A stretch of DNA of 58,158 nucleotides from an uncultured Clostridia bacterium (GCA_947626685.1 CANQTD010000008.1:1-58158), one strand, 5' to 3'. Numbered from the stretch's first letter, positions 16,635 through 25,293 are shown. Numbers and translations: made by a program. Notes: generated by a model from the letters alone, not told the origin.

Positions 16635-17405
16635 TTACATGTGCTTTTTGAACTCCGCAAAGCGGAAAGAGGGAAATCTTCCGTCGATATTGTCGATGAG
16701 AGAGAGGGGGATCCCCACCCGCTCGATCTGCGCCTTCGCGAGTTCGAGATCTCCGACGCGGTCGGGAGAGTGCGCGTCCGAATTGATGATGAAACGCACG
16801 CCCGTGTTGGCGACCTCCGCGAGTTCCTCGTCTGTGAGGTGCTCCTTTTTGGAGCTGATCTCAAGGTAAGTGCCGTAGTCGCGGCAGCATTTGGCGACCT
16901 CGACGGCGTCGGCGTTGCATTGGAAATTGAGGTGCGTGATGGCGTCGACGGGGTTTCTTTCGATCGTGTTGATGTACGCCCTCGTCGTCTCGCGGATCTC
17001 GCGCTTGGTCGGCTTGATATGGAGGATCTCGCGCATCCAGCCCCCCCAGCCGAGACGGGTGTCCGCAAGGGTGTCGTAGCGGATGATGACGTGGATGCCG
17101 GCAAGAAAGAGATCGAAATTTTCGTAATCGCTCTCGGTGAAATCGCTTTTCCCCGAAACGCCGCGGATGTTGCATTCCATTCCCCTGAGCACGCGGATAG
17201 AAGTCCCCTCGTTCGCCTCCCGCACCATTTCGAGCCACTTTGCGGTCTCTTTGCGCTTCAATCCGCGCATGTGATGCGAATAGCCGTGTTCGGTGATGGC
17301 GATCTCTTTGAGACCCATCCGCTCTCCTGCCTGCGCGTTTTCGAGGGCGGACGCCTTCCCGTCAGAAAAGAACGTATGCGTATGATAATCAGCCGTAAGT
17401 TTCAT
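16635..17405 (-). CDS. PHP-domain phosphoesterase
   Basis: A 256-residue PHP-superfamily metal-dependent phosphoesterase. The motifs that bind the metal cluster are visible: D-Y-H-T-H-T-F-F-S-D-G at the N-terminus, E-H-G-Y-S near 39, a G-M-E-C-N segment near 75, and N-S-D-A-H near 216. Close relatives are histidinol-phosphatase-like or of unknown substrate. AAGGA precedes ATG 17405; a longer in-frame extension overlaps murB and is rejected. It lies between murB and whiA in one operon, a place where PHP genes are often found in clostridia. Confidence 0.85.
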   Translation of the reverse strand: MKLTADYHTHTFFSDGKASALENAQAGERMGLKEIAITEHGYSHHMRGLKRKETAKWLEMVREANEGTSIRVLRGMECNIRGVSGKSDFTESDYENFDLFLAGIHVIIRYDTLADTRLGWGGWMREILHIKPTKREIRETTRAYINTIERNPVDAITHLNFQCNADAVEVAKCCRDYGTYLEISSKKEHLTDEELAEVANTGVRFIINSDAHSPDRVGDLELAKAQIERVGIPLSLIDNIDGRFPSFRFAEFKKHM

Positions 17406-17443
17406 ATTTCCTTCTTTGCGGCAGAGCCGCTTCTTATGTAACG

Positions 17444-18328
17444 CTAAGGGATCCTCCTGATCTCCTCGCGGAGAAGGACGCCCGTTTTGCGGCGGACTTC
17501 CCTCTTCACAAACGCGATGAGACGGGAGATATCGTCTCCCGACGCCCCTTCGTTTACGATGAAATTCGCATGGAGCTCCGAGACGCGCGCCTTGCCGACG
17601 TTCGCGCCTTTGAGACCGCAGCGTTCGATGAGCGCGCCCGCCGAGATCTCGGGCGGGTTGACGAATACGCAGCCCATGCTCCTGCCCTTCGGCAGATGCG
17701 CCCGCCGCGCACGGTAGCGAGCCGTCTCCTGTCCGATCTCCTCCCGCGGGCGGGGAACTCCCCTTAAAATCGCGCCCGCGACGGCGATCCCGCCGCCCTG
17801 AAAGACGCTCTCCTTGACGCCGAACAGACATTCCCGCGCGGAAAAGTAGCGGACTTTGCCCCCTTCCACGCCGACGACCTGTTCCACGAGGTCCCCGATA
17901 TGGCCGCCCTGAACGCCCGCGTTCATGACGACCGCACCACCCACGGTCATGGGAATGCCCGTGAGAAATTCGAAGCCGCCCACACCGTTTTCCCTCGCGA
18001 AGCGCAAGAGCGCGCCGCCCGTGACGCCCGCGCCCGCCGCAATGCGGTCACCGACCGTCAAAAGCGTTCGAGCATTGGAGAAACGGATCACGACCCCGTC
18101 AAAGAACCCGTCCTGCGGGAGAACGTTGGCCCCCGCCCCGAGAAAGCAATACGGGATCCCCTTTTTGCCGAGCGCATCCGTAAGGATCGCGAGTTCTTCC
18201 GTTCCGCGCGGATAGGCGCAGACCGCCGCACGGCCGCCGCAGCCCACCGTCGTATGGCGGGAGAAAGAGAAATTCCTCTCTGTTTCGAGTTGCGGAAAGG
18301 CTTCGCGTAAAAGCGTATAAATATCCAA
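17444..18328 (-). CDS. murB: UDP-N-acetylenolpyruvoylglucosamine reductase (TTG start)
   Basis: FAD-dependent reduction giving UDP-MurNAc for peptidoglycan. Motifs: T-T-V-G-C-G-G-R-A near 27, G-A-G-A-N-V-L near 80, G-I-P-M-T-V-G-G-A-V-V-M-N-A-G (FAD/substrate loop) and a C-terminal E-L-H-A-N-F-I-V-N-E. Start choice: an in-frame ATG at 18346 lies inside the promoter -10 (TATAATG) and would not be in the mRNA. TTG 18328 follows AGAGGAG at 8 nt spacing and falls about 10 nt after the predicted transcription start. The reading frame continues to 18373 but cannot be translated from this promoter. Confidence 0.88.
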   Translation of the reverse strand: MDIYTLLREAFPQLETERNFSFSRHTTVGCGGRAAVCAYPRGTEELAILTDALGKKGIPYCFLGAGANVLPQDGFFDGVVIRFSNARTLLTVGDRIAAGAGVTGGALLRFARENGVGGFEFLTGIPMTVGGAVVMNAGVQGGHIGDLVEQVVGVEGGKVRYFSARECLFGVKESVFQGGGIAVAGAILRGVPRPREEIGQETARYRARRAHLPKGRSMGCVFVNPPEISAGALIERCGLKGANVGKARVSELHANFIVNEGASGDDISRLIAFVKREVRRKTGVLLREEIRRIP

Positions 18329-18344
18329 TTCTAATGCTCCTCTC

Positions 18345-18373
18345 ATTATATCACATTCTTCATGGGAATTCAA
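18345..18373 (-). promoter_or_regulatory. Sigma-A promoter of murB
   Basis: Minus strand TTGAAT (18368-18373), 17 bp, TATAAT (18345-18350). It overlaps the last codons of the upstream gene and fixes the murB start to TTG 18328. Confidence 0.8.
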
Positions 18374-19290
18374 ATAGTTTTTAGAAATTTATCAAGTTTT
18401 TTTGCGCCTTCTTCCCCTTCGGCGAAAAGGCGGAGATTTTGGAGCGCGGCGGCGTCCGAAAATACGCTCGGCGTCCTGCGGCTTTCGTCCCCTTTTACGG
18501 GCAGCATCCCGATCTCCGCAAGCGATGACTGCACGCTTTCGGAGAGAAGTTCATCGAGAAGGGCGAGGCAGTCCTCCCGCTTTTCCGCGGACAGGACGGA
18601 AATATATTGGTAAAGGTCGTTGTACTCCGTGAGGGGCGTGCTCTGTGCCTCGACGCCCCGCGTGCGGAAGCGGCAGACGTCGCGCTGCGTGCCGAGAAGA
18701 TAGCGGTATTTTCCGCCCAAAAACGCGGTGTAGGCGGCGGTGGACTCCTCCGTTTCGCCCGTCATTCCCTCGAGGAGAGCGCATATGCGCGCAAGGTTGC
18801 TTCCCCCTTCCGAAATGACGAGCTCCCCCTCTTCTTCAAAGCCGCCGAGGGAAAATAGATAGTAGCTCCCGCGGCACCACGGGTAGGCAAGCGTGTCCCC
18901 GCCGAGTGTCCCGCCCGCAAAGGCATAGGGAAGCGGGAGGCTTTTCTCCGCGAAACAGGAGAGCCCGATCCCGAACGAGATCATGTCGGGCGCTTCCCCC
19001 TTTCCGAACGCATCCTCCGCCCCCTCCGCGGTATAGGACGTGACGAGATAGTACACGTCCCGCTCCTTTTCGACCTTCCGCGCGACCCTCCGCAAAAAGG
19101 AAGTCCGCGAGCCCGTCCCGCCCTCGAACGTGTCGACGTTCCAGACGCGGACGACGCTGCGCGCCGCCCCTTCCTCCGCTTTGCCGCGGGGGTAACAGGA
19201 AACGGCGACGACGATGACGAAGATCAGCACGAAAGGAATGCTCTGGAAGGCAAATTTTCCGATCGTTTTCCAATTATCGCGCAATCTCAT
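18370..19290 (-). CDS. Membrane-anchored solute-binding-protein-like protein
   Basis: 306 residues with an N-terminal signal anchor (about 14-34, hydrophobic with S-I-P-F-V-L-I-F-V-I-V-V) and an extracellular part that resembles the N-lobe of family 1 solute-binding proteins (V-W-N-V-D-T-F-E-G-G-T-G-S-R-T-S-F, then P-D-M-I-S-F-G). No lipobox and no transporter genes are adjacent, so it may be a sensor, an orphan binding protein, or part of a distant system. A near-perfect palindrome lies directly upstream of the ATG. The stop codon overlaps the murB promoter. Function not assigned. Confidence 0.7.
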   Translation of the reverse strand: MRLRDNWKTIGKFAFQSIPFVLIFVIVVAVSCYPRGKAEEGAARSVVRVWNVDTFEGGTGSRTSFLRRVARKVEKERDVYYLVTSYTAEGAEDAFGKGEAPDMISFGIGLSCFAEKSLPLPYAFAGGTLGGDTLAYPWCRGSYYLFSLGGFEEEGELVISEGGSNLARICALLEGMTGETEESTAAYTAFLGGKYRYLLGTQRDVCRFRTRGVEAQSTPLTEYNDLYQYISVLSAEKREDCLALLDELLSESVQSSLAEIGMLPVKGDESRRTPSVFSDAAALQNLRLFAEGEEGAKKLDKFLKTI

Positions 19291-19306
19291 ACAATATTAT
19301 TGTATG
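19288..19306. promoter_or_regulatory. Palindrome at the start of the SBP-like gene
   Basis: CATACAAT and ATTGTATG arms around ATT span the start codon. The site could be an operator or a translation-blocking hairpin; no known regulator matches it. Confidence 0.35.
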
Positions 19307-19455
19307 CTTTCATACGGACGGGCATGCGCGGAAAAAGAAGGGGCGCAGGTCTCCCCACGTCCCTTCAATGTCTCCGCAACAAATGAGCGCGGAGGCTCTA
19401 TTGTAAAGCGGGATCCCCGCTGCAACCTCTATTTTGCGCGCTCTTTCCGCAGAAT

Positions 19456-19484
19456 ATGCAAAAGGAGGGCGTCATGCCCTCCCC
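19456..19484 (-). terminator. Terminator of the DUF1540 gene
   Basis: Minus strand GGAGGGC, 5 nt loop, GCCCTCC, then TTTTGC; 10 nt after the stop. Confidence 0.75.
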
Positions 19485-19494
19485 TCCCGCACAC

Positions 19495-19650
19495 TCAGTG
19501 ACGTTTCTGGAAGCTGTCGCAGCAGGTGCAGTGTTCGCAGTCGCAAGTGTTGCCGACATGGATCCTGTCCAGCTCGCAGTGCATCCCGTCGCAGTTGAAT
19601 CTGCATTCCGTCACGCCGCAGGATACGCCCTTGTTCATTTCAAGTGCCAT
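19495..19650 (-). CDS. DUF1540 domain-containing small Cys-rich protein
   Basis: 51 residues with seven cysteines. The pattern V-S-C-G-V-T-E-C-R-F-N, G-x-H-C, I-H-V-G and T-C-D-C-E-H-C-T-C-C fits DUF1540, a short probably metal-binding family common in Clostridia, often spore-associated. It has a strong GGAGGGA site before ATG 19650 and its own terminator. The longer in-frame extension upstream crosses the rplI promoter region and lacks a ribosome site. Function unknown. Confidence 0.85.
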   Translation of the reverse strand: MALEMNKGVSCGVTECRFNCDGMHCELDRIHVGNTCDCEHCTCCDSFQKRH

Positions 19651-19697
19651 GATGGTCCCTCCTCGCTCGTAGTATTTCCCTTTTTCGGAAAAATATC

Positions 19698-19726
19698 TTG
19701 ACAAATGCGTGCGGAGCAGGTACAAT
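19698..19726 (+). promoter_or_regulatory. Sigma-A promoter of rplI
   Basis: TTGACA (19698-19703), 17 bp, TACAAT (19721-19726), 19 nt before the rplI ATG. Confidence 0.85.
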
Positions 19727-19745
19727 ATACCAAAAAGGAGGTCAT

Positions 19746-20192
19746 ATGAAAGTCATTCTCAAAGCGGATGTGAAGGGAAGCGGAAAGAAAGGCGATATCC
19801 TCGAAGTCTCCGACGGGTTCGCAAAAAATTTCCTGTTGAAGCGCGGCCTTGCGGAAATCGCGACCGCGAGCGGCATCAACGATATCCAACAGAAGCGCAC
19901 CGCCGACGCGTTCCATAAAGCGGAAAATATCCGCGCGCAAAAAGAGCTTGCGGAAAAGATGAACGGCACCGAGGTGACCGTCGCCATCCGCACGGGCAAA
20001 AACGGCAAGGTCTTTGGCTCCGTGACGACCGAGAAGATCGCGGACGCCCTCTCGGAGCTCGGCTACGAAGTGGATAAAAAGAAGATCACGGCAAAAGAAC
20101 CGCTCAAAAACGTCGGAACGTACGACGTGGAAGTCAAATTGATGGAGAACGTCTCCGCAAAGATCAAAGTGCACGTTGTTCCCCTCGAATGA
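19746..20192 (+). CDS. rplI: 50S ribosomal protein bL9
   Basis: 148 residues, standard length. The N-terminal rRNA-binding domain begins M-K-V-I-L-K-A-D-V-K-G-S-G-K-K-G and contains N-F-L-L-K-R-G-L-A; a central helix and C-terminal domain follow. AAAAAGGAGG precedes ATG 19746. It has its own promoter and terminator, so it is monocistronic here rather than joined to rpsR or dnaB. Confidence 0.96.
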   Translation: MKVILKADVKGSGKKGDILEVSDGFAKNFLLKRGLAEIATASGINDIQQKRTADAFHKAENIRAQKELAEKMNGTEVTVAIRTGKNGKVFGSVTTEKIADALSELGYEVDKKKITAKEPLKNVGTYDVEVKLMENVSAKIKVHVVPLE

Positions 20193-20260
20193 GAGGATTC
20201 GCGTCCGCGGCGGAACAGCGCAAACCGTTTCGTTTACGGAAAAAATCAATCGTCTTGATG

Positions 20261-20288
20261 GGCGGACAAGTTTTTTGTCCGCCTTTCG
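20261..20288 (+). terminator. Terminator of rplI
   Basis: GGCGGACAA / TTGTCCGCC stem followed by TTTC, about 70 nt after the stop. Between stop and stem nothing else is recognisable. Confidence 0.8.
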
Positions 20289-20309
20289 ATATTGTTTTCG
20301 TAAAAAGCA

Positions 20310-20338
20310 TTGCAAAAAAATTTTTTCTGTGGTAGAAT
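20310..20338 (+). promoter_or_regulatory. Promoter of the structured LRR leader
   Basis: TTGCAA (20310-20315), 17 bp, TAGAAT (20333-20338). The predicted start, about 20345, is exactly the first base of the long hairpin that follows. Confidence 0.65.
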
Positions 20339-20344
20339 GAATCC

Positions 20345-20489
20345 TGCGACACAACTCAATACTGTTCATGAAAGATACAGCGGCATCGATGTATCCTTAT
20401 TTCCTAATTTCATGAACAGGATTTGTGTCGCAACAATTCGGGGATACTCGAAGCGGGCGCCCCGGATTGGGGCGTCCTTATTTTTTTTC
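20345..20489 (+). ncRNA. Candidate structured leader or small RNA ending in its own terminator
   Basis: Three nested arms pair in order: TGCGACACAA (20345-20354) with TTGTGTCGCA (20423-20432), CTGTTCATGAAA (20362-20373) with TTTCATGAACAG (20408-20419), and GATACA (20374-20379) with TGTATC (20390-20395). They are separated by a 7/3 nt internal loop and a 12 nt bulge. A terminator at 20455-20489 closes the transcript at about 145 nt, before the LRR gene. It could be a riboswitch-like attenuator or an independent RNA. I do not recognise a known class. Confidence 0.55.
20455..20489 (+). terminator. Intrinsic terminator inside the LRR leader
   Basis: A 9 bp stem GGGCGCCCC/GGGGCGTCC with a 5 nt loop is followed by TTA and eight T. 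It lies about 90 nt upstream of the LRR start codon, on the same strand. A second, imperfect hairpin (ATGTTG...CAACAT, 20490-20527) follows it. Confidence 0.8.
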
Positions 20490-20580
20490 ATGTTGAGCGG
20501 AGCGGCATTGCCGCGCAGCCGCAACATCTCCGAAAAACAGGCGTCACGCAAGCCCGCAAAAACATAAGGAGAAAGAAACC

Positions 20581-22452
20581 ATGAAACACAAACTTTGGGC
20601 GATCTTGCCCGCACTTCTCACGGCACTCTGCCTCTGCTTCGGCCTTTCGGCTTGCGGCAATGTTGTCCGCCTGCTGAAGGGGATTCAGTATGTACTTGAT
20701 GAAGAAACTGATACATATGTTGTTACAAGTAGTTTCGTAATGGGCAATCTCGTTATTCCCAACACACATTTGGGTAAAACGGTGACCGCGATCGGAAACT
20801 CTGCGTTTAGCAACTGCAGCACATTGACAAGCGTTGAGATCCCAGACACCGTGACCTCGATCGGAGAGGAGGCATTCCTCGGTTGTATTGGACTAAAGAG
20901 CGTAACGTTTGCAGGAGATAGTCAATTGACTTCGATTGGTAAGAAAGCGTTCTCTGATTGCAGCTCGCTTACAAGCATCGCCATTCCCGATGACGTGACC
21001 TGGATCGGAGAGGATGCATTCTGTTGTTGCAGCGGACTTAAGAGTATTGAGGTCGCACCGGAAAATCAATCATATCATAGCGCAGAGGATTGTCTCATTG
21101 AGACTGCAAGAAAAGCTTTGATTTTCGGTTGCAAAAACAGCAAAATCCCGGCAGATGGTAGCGTGACCTCGATCAGAGGATCCGCGTTTTATCGTTGTAC
21201 CGGGCTTACAAGCATTACGATTCCCGACAGCGTGACCTCGATTGAAGAGAAAGCTTTCTATCGTTGTACCGGGCTTACAAACGTAACTTTCGCAGGAGAT
21301 AGCCAACTGACCTCGATCGGAGAGGAAGCTTTCTATGAATGCAGTTCGCTCGAGGGCATTAGGATTCCCGACAGCGTGATCATGATTGGAGGGGGTGCGT
21401 TCTATGGTTGTAGCGGAATTAAGAGTATTGAAGTCGCACCGAGGAATCGAAGATATCACAGTGCGGGGGATTGTCTCATCGAGACTGCAAGAAAAACTTT
21501 GATTTTAGGTTGCAAAAACAGCAATATTCCAGCTGATAACACTGTGACCTCAATCGGATATAGGGCGTTCTATGAGTGCAGTTTGCTTACAAATATTACT
21601 ATTCCCGACAGCGTGACTTCGATTGAAGATAGCGCGTTCAGTCATTGCATAGGGCTTACGAGCGTGACAATTGGAAACGGTGTGACTTCGATCGGAAAGA
21701 ATGCGTTCGGTAGTTGCATAGGGCTTACGAGCGTGACGTTCGTAGGAGACAGTCAACTGACATCAATCGGAAGTTCTGCGTTTGGAAACTGTAGCGCATT
21801 GACAAGCATTGAGATCCCAGACAGCGTGACATCAATCGGAAGTTCTGCGTTCCATGATTGCACCAGGCTTAAGAGCGTGACAATCGGCAATGGTGTGGCC
21901 TTGATTGGAGAGGATGCATTCTCGCGTTGCAGTGGGCTGACGAGCGTGACGTTCGCAGAAGATAGCCGACTGACTTTGATCGGAAGTTGTGCATTCGAGG
22001 GCTGCAAATCGCTTGCGAAAATTACGATTCCAAACAGCGTGACATCGATTAAATATGGTGCGTTCGAGGATTGCACCAGGCTTAAGAGTGTGACGTTCGC
22101 AGGAGATAGCCAACTGACCTCAATCGGAGGTTCTGCGTTTTGGAACTGCAGCTTGCTCGAAAGTATTACGATCCCCGACAGCGTGACTTCAATCGAAATG
22201 GAGGTGTTCGAGGATTGCAGTTCGCTTACAAGCATCGTAATCCCCAAGAGCGTGACCTCGATCGAAACTGGTGCGTTCTATGGCTGCCGTAAGCTAACGA
22301 GCATTACATATAATGGAAACGTCGAGGATTGGAAGGCAATCGAGAAAGAAGATGATTGGAGAGTAGGTCGTTGGGATGACAACACAGGAAGTTACACTAT
22401 TTATTGCACGGACGGAACGATTGCCAAAGACGGTACGTTGACCTTGCACTAA
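20581..22452 (+). CDS. BspA-type leucine-rich-repeat (LRR_5) lipoprotein
   Basis: 623 residues. The N-terminus is a lipoprotein signal with lipobox L-S-A-C-G (Cys near 25). The rest is a long run of LRR_5 (BspA/TpLRR) repeats of about 23 residues, pattern I-P-D-S-V-T-S-I-G-x-x-A-F-x-x-C-x-x-L-T-S-V. A short cap follows, containing Y-N-G-N-V-E-D-W-K-A-I. Such proteins sit on the cell surface and bind host or microbial partners. AAGGAGA precedes the ATG. The gene is AT-richer than its neighbours and internally repetitive, which favours repeat-number variation. Its leader carries a terminator, so expression may be conditional. Confidence 0.92.
   Translation: MKHKLWAILPALLTALCLCFGLSACGNVVRLLKGIQYVLDEETDTYVVTSSFVMGNLVIPNTHLGKTVTAIGNSAFSNCSTLTSVEIPDTVTSIGEEAFLGCIGLKSVTFAGDSQLTSIGKKAFSDCSSLTSIAIPDDVTWIGEDAFCCCSGLKSIEVAPENQSYHSAEDCLIETARKALIFGCKNSKIPADGSVTSIRGSAFYRCTGLTSITIPDSVTSIEEKAFYRCTGLTNVTFAGDSQLTSIGEEAFYECSSLEGIRIPDSVIMIGGGAFYGCSGIKSIEVAPRNRRYHSAGDCLIETARKTLILGCKNSNIPADNTVTSIGYRAFYECSLLTNITIPDSVTSIEDSAFSHCIGLTSVTIGNGVTSIGKNAFGSCIGLTSVTFVGDSQLTSIGSSAFGNCSALTSIEIPDSVTSIGSSAFHDCTRLKSVTIGNGVALIGEDAFSRCSGLTSVTFAEDSRLTLIGSCAFEGCKSLAKITIPNSVTSIKYGAFEDCTRLKSVTFAGDSQLTSIGGSAFWNCSLLESITIPDSVTSIEMEVFEDCSSLTSIVIPKSVTSIETGAFYGCRKLTSITYNGNVEDWKAIEKEDDWRVGRWDDNTGSYTIYCTDGTIAKDGTLTLH
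20790..22310 (+). repeat. Coding tandem repeats of the LRR gene
   Basis: About twenty degenerate units near 69 bp (23 codons), many sharing GACAGCGTGAC and GCGTTC. Two longer duplicated blocks begin near 21040 and 21420 (S-I-E-V-A-P with C-L-I-E-T-A-R-K). Recombination between units could change length. Confidence 0.8.
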
Positions 22453-22538
22453 GGTGTTTCGGGAACATATCCTCCAGCTTCTTCCTAAATGGACGGGTAC
22501 AGACGGAATACAGAACAGAAGCAGCAATCGAAACAAAT

Positions 22539-22578
22539 CGGGCGCGGCAATTTTGCCGCGCCCGTTCTCTCTGTTTTT
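22539..22578 (+). terminator. Terminator after the LRR gene, possibly bidirectional
   Basis: CGGGCGCGGCAA pairs with TTGCCGCGCCCG around a 2 nt loop; T-rich sequence follows on the plus strand. The stem may also stop adhE transcripts from the other side. Confidence 0.75.
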
Positions 22579-22660
22579 CATCATGCGGCATGCGCCGCGC
22601 CTTGTCCGCGGTCTTGCCCGCTCCCCTACGCCCTTTTCGGGCGCATTTCATGTTTTGACG

Positions 22661-25267
22661 TTACTTTCTTCCGTAGTAGGCGTTCAGATACATTTCTTTG
22701 ATCTCGCTCATGAGCGGGTAGCGGGGATTCGCGCCCGTGCACTGGTCGTCGAAGGCGTCCTCCGTCATCGCGTCGAGCTTCGAGAGGAACTCCTCCTCGG
22801 TGAACTTGTCTCCGAGCGCTTCGCGAATGGTCGCGGGCAGCCCGATCTCACGCTGGAGCTGTTTGAGCTTCTTGATGAACGCCCCGACGACCTCGGCATC
22901 CGTCTTGCCCTTGCAGCCGAGATAGCGCGCGGCGTCGGCATAGCGCGACAGTCCCTGCGGGTAGGCGTACTGCGGGAAGGTGCCCATCTTCGCGGGAGCC
23001 TCCGCGCTGTTGAACAGGATGACCTCTTCGAGCAGGAGGGAATTCGCCACGCCGTGCGCGACGTGGAAATACGAACCGAGCTTGTGCGCCATCGAATGGC
23101 AGACGCCGAGGAAGGCGTTCGCAAACGCCATGCCCGCCATCGTCGCAGCGTTGCAGACCTTTTCGCGCGCTTCGGGATCCTTCGCCCCCTTTGCATAGGC
23201 GCGGGGAAGATACTCGAACAGCAGCCTCAATGCCTCTTTCGCGATCCCGTTCGTAAAATCGGTCGCCATGACGGAAGCGATCGCTTCAAGCGCATGGGAG
23301 ACGGCGTCGATGCCCGAGGCCGCCGTGAGCCCTTTCGGGATATTCATCATGAGATCGGCGTCCACGATCGCCATGTCGGGCATGAGCTCGTAATCCGCGA
23401 GCGGGTACTTCGTACCCGTTTTTTCGTCTGTGATGACGGCGAACGGCGTGACTTCGCTGCCCGTGCCCGCCGTCGTGGGGATGGCGACGAAGAGCGCCTT
23501 TTCCCCCATATGCGGGAAGGTATAGATGCGCTTGCGGATATCGGAGAAGCGCATCGCCATGTCCTCGAAGTCGGCGTCGGGGTGCTCGTACAGGACCCAC
23601 ATGATCTTGGCGGCGTCCATAGGCGAGCCTCCGCCGACGGCAATGATGACGTCGGGGGCAAATTCGCGCATCTGCTGCACCCCCTCTTGGGCGCAGGCGA
23701 GGGTGGGATCGGGCGCGACGTCAAAGAAAACGGCATGTTCGACGCCGAGCCCGTCGAGCGTCTTAGCGATCGCCTTCGTGTAGCCGTTTTCGAAGAGGAA
23801 CTTATCGGTCACGATAAAAGCGCGCTTTTTATGATAGACTTCCCCGATCTCCCTGAGGGCGAGCTCGAGGCAGCCGCGTTTGAAATATACCTTTTCGGGG
23901 GTCCTGAACCAAAGCATGTTTTCTCTCCTCTCCGCGACGGTCTTGATATTGATGAGGTGTTTGACGCCGACGTTCTCCGAGACGGAGTTGCCGCCCCAGC
24001 TTCCGCAGCCGAGCGTCATGGACGGCGGGAAACGGAAATTGTATAAGTCGCCGATCCCGCCGTGGGAGGAAGGCGTGTTGACGACGATGCGGCACGTTTT
24101 CATGACGGTGCGGAACTTTTCGAGCTTCTCTTTTTCCGCAGGGTCGACATAGATGGACGACGTGTGCCCGATCCCCCCGTCGCGGACGAGGCGGTCGGCC
24201 TTTGCGAGTGCGTCCTCAAAGTTCTCCGCGCGGTACATTGCAAGCACAGGCGAGAGCTTTTCGTGCGCAAATTCCTCGCTGAGGTCCACCGATTCAACCT
24301 CGCCGACGAGCACTTTCGTCCCCGCAGGAGCTTCGAACCCGGAGAGACGGGCGATCGTCGGGGCGGTCTGGCCGACGATGCGCGAGTTGAGCGCGCCGTT
24401 CACGAAGATCGTCTTCCGCACCTTCTCCGTCTCCTCGGGGGTGAGGAAATACGCGCCGCGGAGCTGCATTTCCCGCTTAAATTCGTCATAAATGTCCTTT
24501 AAGACGATCACGGACTGCTCGGAGGCGCAGATCATGCCGTTGTCGAACGTCTTGGAGTGCAGGATAGAGGAAACGGCGAGGCGGATATCCGCCGTCGAGT
24601 CGATGACGGCGGGCGTATTGCCCGCGCCCACGCCGATGGCGGGCTTCCCGGACGAGTACGCCGCCTTCACCATGCCCGCGCCCCCCGTCGCGAGGATCAT
24701 GTCCGCTTCATGCATGATCGCAGCGGAGAGCGGAACGGTGGGCATGTCGATCCAGCCGATGATGTCCTCGGGCGCACCCGCTTTGACGGCGGCTTCGAGC
24801 ACGATCTTCGCCGCCTCGATGGTCGACCTCTTTGCGCGCGGATGCGGGGAAATGATGAGCCCGTTGCGCGTTTTCAGGCACATGAGGCACTTGAAGATCG
24901 CCGTAGAAGTGGGGTTCGTCGTCGGAATAATGGCCGCGAGCACCCCGATCGGCTCCGCGATGCGCGTGTACCCGCCCGCCTCGTCGTGCTCGATGACGCC
25001 GCACGTCTTTTCATGTTTGTAGGCGTTGTAAATATACTCGGAGGCAAAGTGGTTTTTGATGACCTTGTCCTCGACGACGCCCATTCCCGTCTCCTCGACG
25101 GCGAGCTTGGCGAGCGGGACGCGCGCCTTGTTTGCCGCAAGCGCGGCGCGATAGAAGATCTCGTCTACCTGCTCCTGCGTGTAGGACGAGAATTTTTCCT
25201 GCGCGGCACGGGTGCGCGCAAGCATTTTTTTCAGAGAATCTTCATCACACACAATGAAGTCCTTCAT
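22661..25267 (-). CDS. adhE: Bifunctional acetaldehyde-CoA/alcohol dehydrogenase
   Basis: 868 residues in the classic two-domain order. Residues 1-440 form the CoA-acylating aldehyde dehydrogenase with the catalytic Cys in F-D-N-G-M-I-C-A-S-E-Q. Residues 450-868 form the iron-dependent alcohol dehydrogenase with G-G-G-S-P-M-D-A-A-K, A-G-T-G-S-E-V-T and H-S-M-A-H-K. It reduces acetyl-CoA to ethanol and recycles NADH in fermentation. ATG 25267 is preceded by GGGAGGG; the 26-codon extension lacks such a site. I see no Rex operator in the short upstream gap. Confidence 0.96.
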   Translation of the reverse strand: MKDFIVCDEDSLKKMLARTRAAQEKFSSYTQEQVDEIFYRAALAANKARVPLAKLAVEETGMGVVEDKVIKNHFASEYIYNAYKHEKTCGVIEHDEAGGYTRIAEPIGVLAAIIPTTNPTSTAIFKCLMCLKTRNGLIISPHPRAKRSTIEAAKIVLEAAVKAGAPEDIIGWIDMPTVPLSAAIMHEADMILATGGAGMVKAAYSSGKPAIGVGAGNTPAVIDSTADIRLAVSSILHSKTFDNGMICASEQSVIVLKDIYDEFKREMQLRGAYFLTPEETEKVRKTIFVNGALNSRIVGQTAPTIARLSGFEAPAGTKVLVGEVESVDLSEEFAHEKLSPVLAMYRAENFEDALAKADRLVRDGGIGHTSSIYVDPAEKEKLEKFRTVMKTCRIVVNTPSSHGGIGDLYNFRFPPSMTLGCGSWGGNSVSENVGVKHLINIKTVAERRENMLWFRTPEKVYFKRGCLELALREIGEVYHKKRAFIVTDKFLFENGYTKAIAKTLDGLGVEHAVFFDVAPDPTLACAQEGVQQMREFAPDVIIAVGGGSPMDAAKIMWVLYEHPDADFEDMAMRFSDIRKRIYTFPHMGEKALFVAIPTTAGTGSEVTPFAVITDEKTGTKYPLADYELMPDMAIVDADLMMNIPKGLTAASGIDAVSHALEAIASVMATDFTNGIAKEALRLLFEYLPRAYAKGAKDPEAREKVCNAATMAGMAFANAFLGVCHSMAHKLGSYFHVAHGVANSLLLEEVILFNSAEAPAKMGTFPQYAYPQGLSRYADAARYLGCKGKTDAEVVGAFIKKLKQLQREIGLPATIREALGDKFTEEEFLSKLDAMTEDAFDDQCTGANPRYPLMSEIKEMYLNAYYGRK

Positions 25268-25293
25268 ATGCCCTCCCATGTTCTTTCGAACAG

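Noticed and set aside
18329..18346. ATG start for murB at 18346
   Set aside because: The ATG is part of the -10 hexamer (TATAATG) and would not be transcribed; TTG 18328 has the ribosome site.
20790..22310. Repeats that might suggest a CRISPR array
   Set aside because: The units are in frame, degenerate and encode LRR_5 repeats; no fixed repeats with unique spacers.
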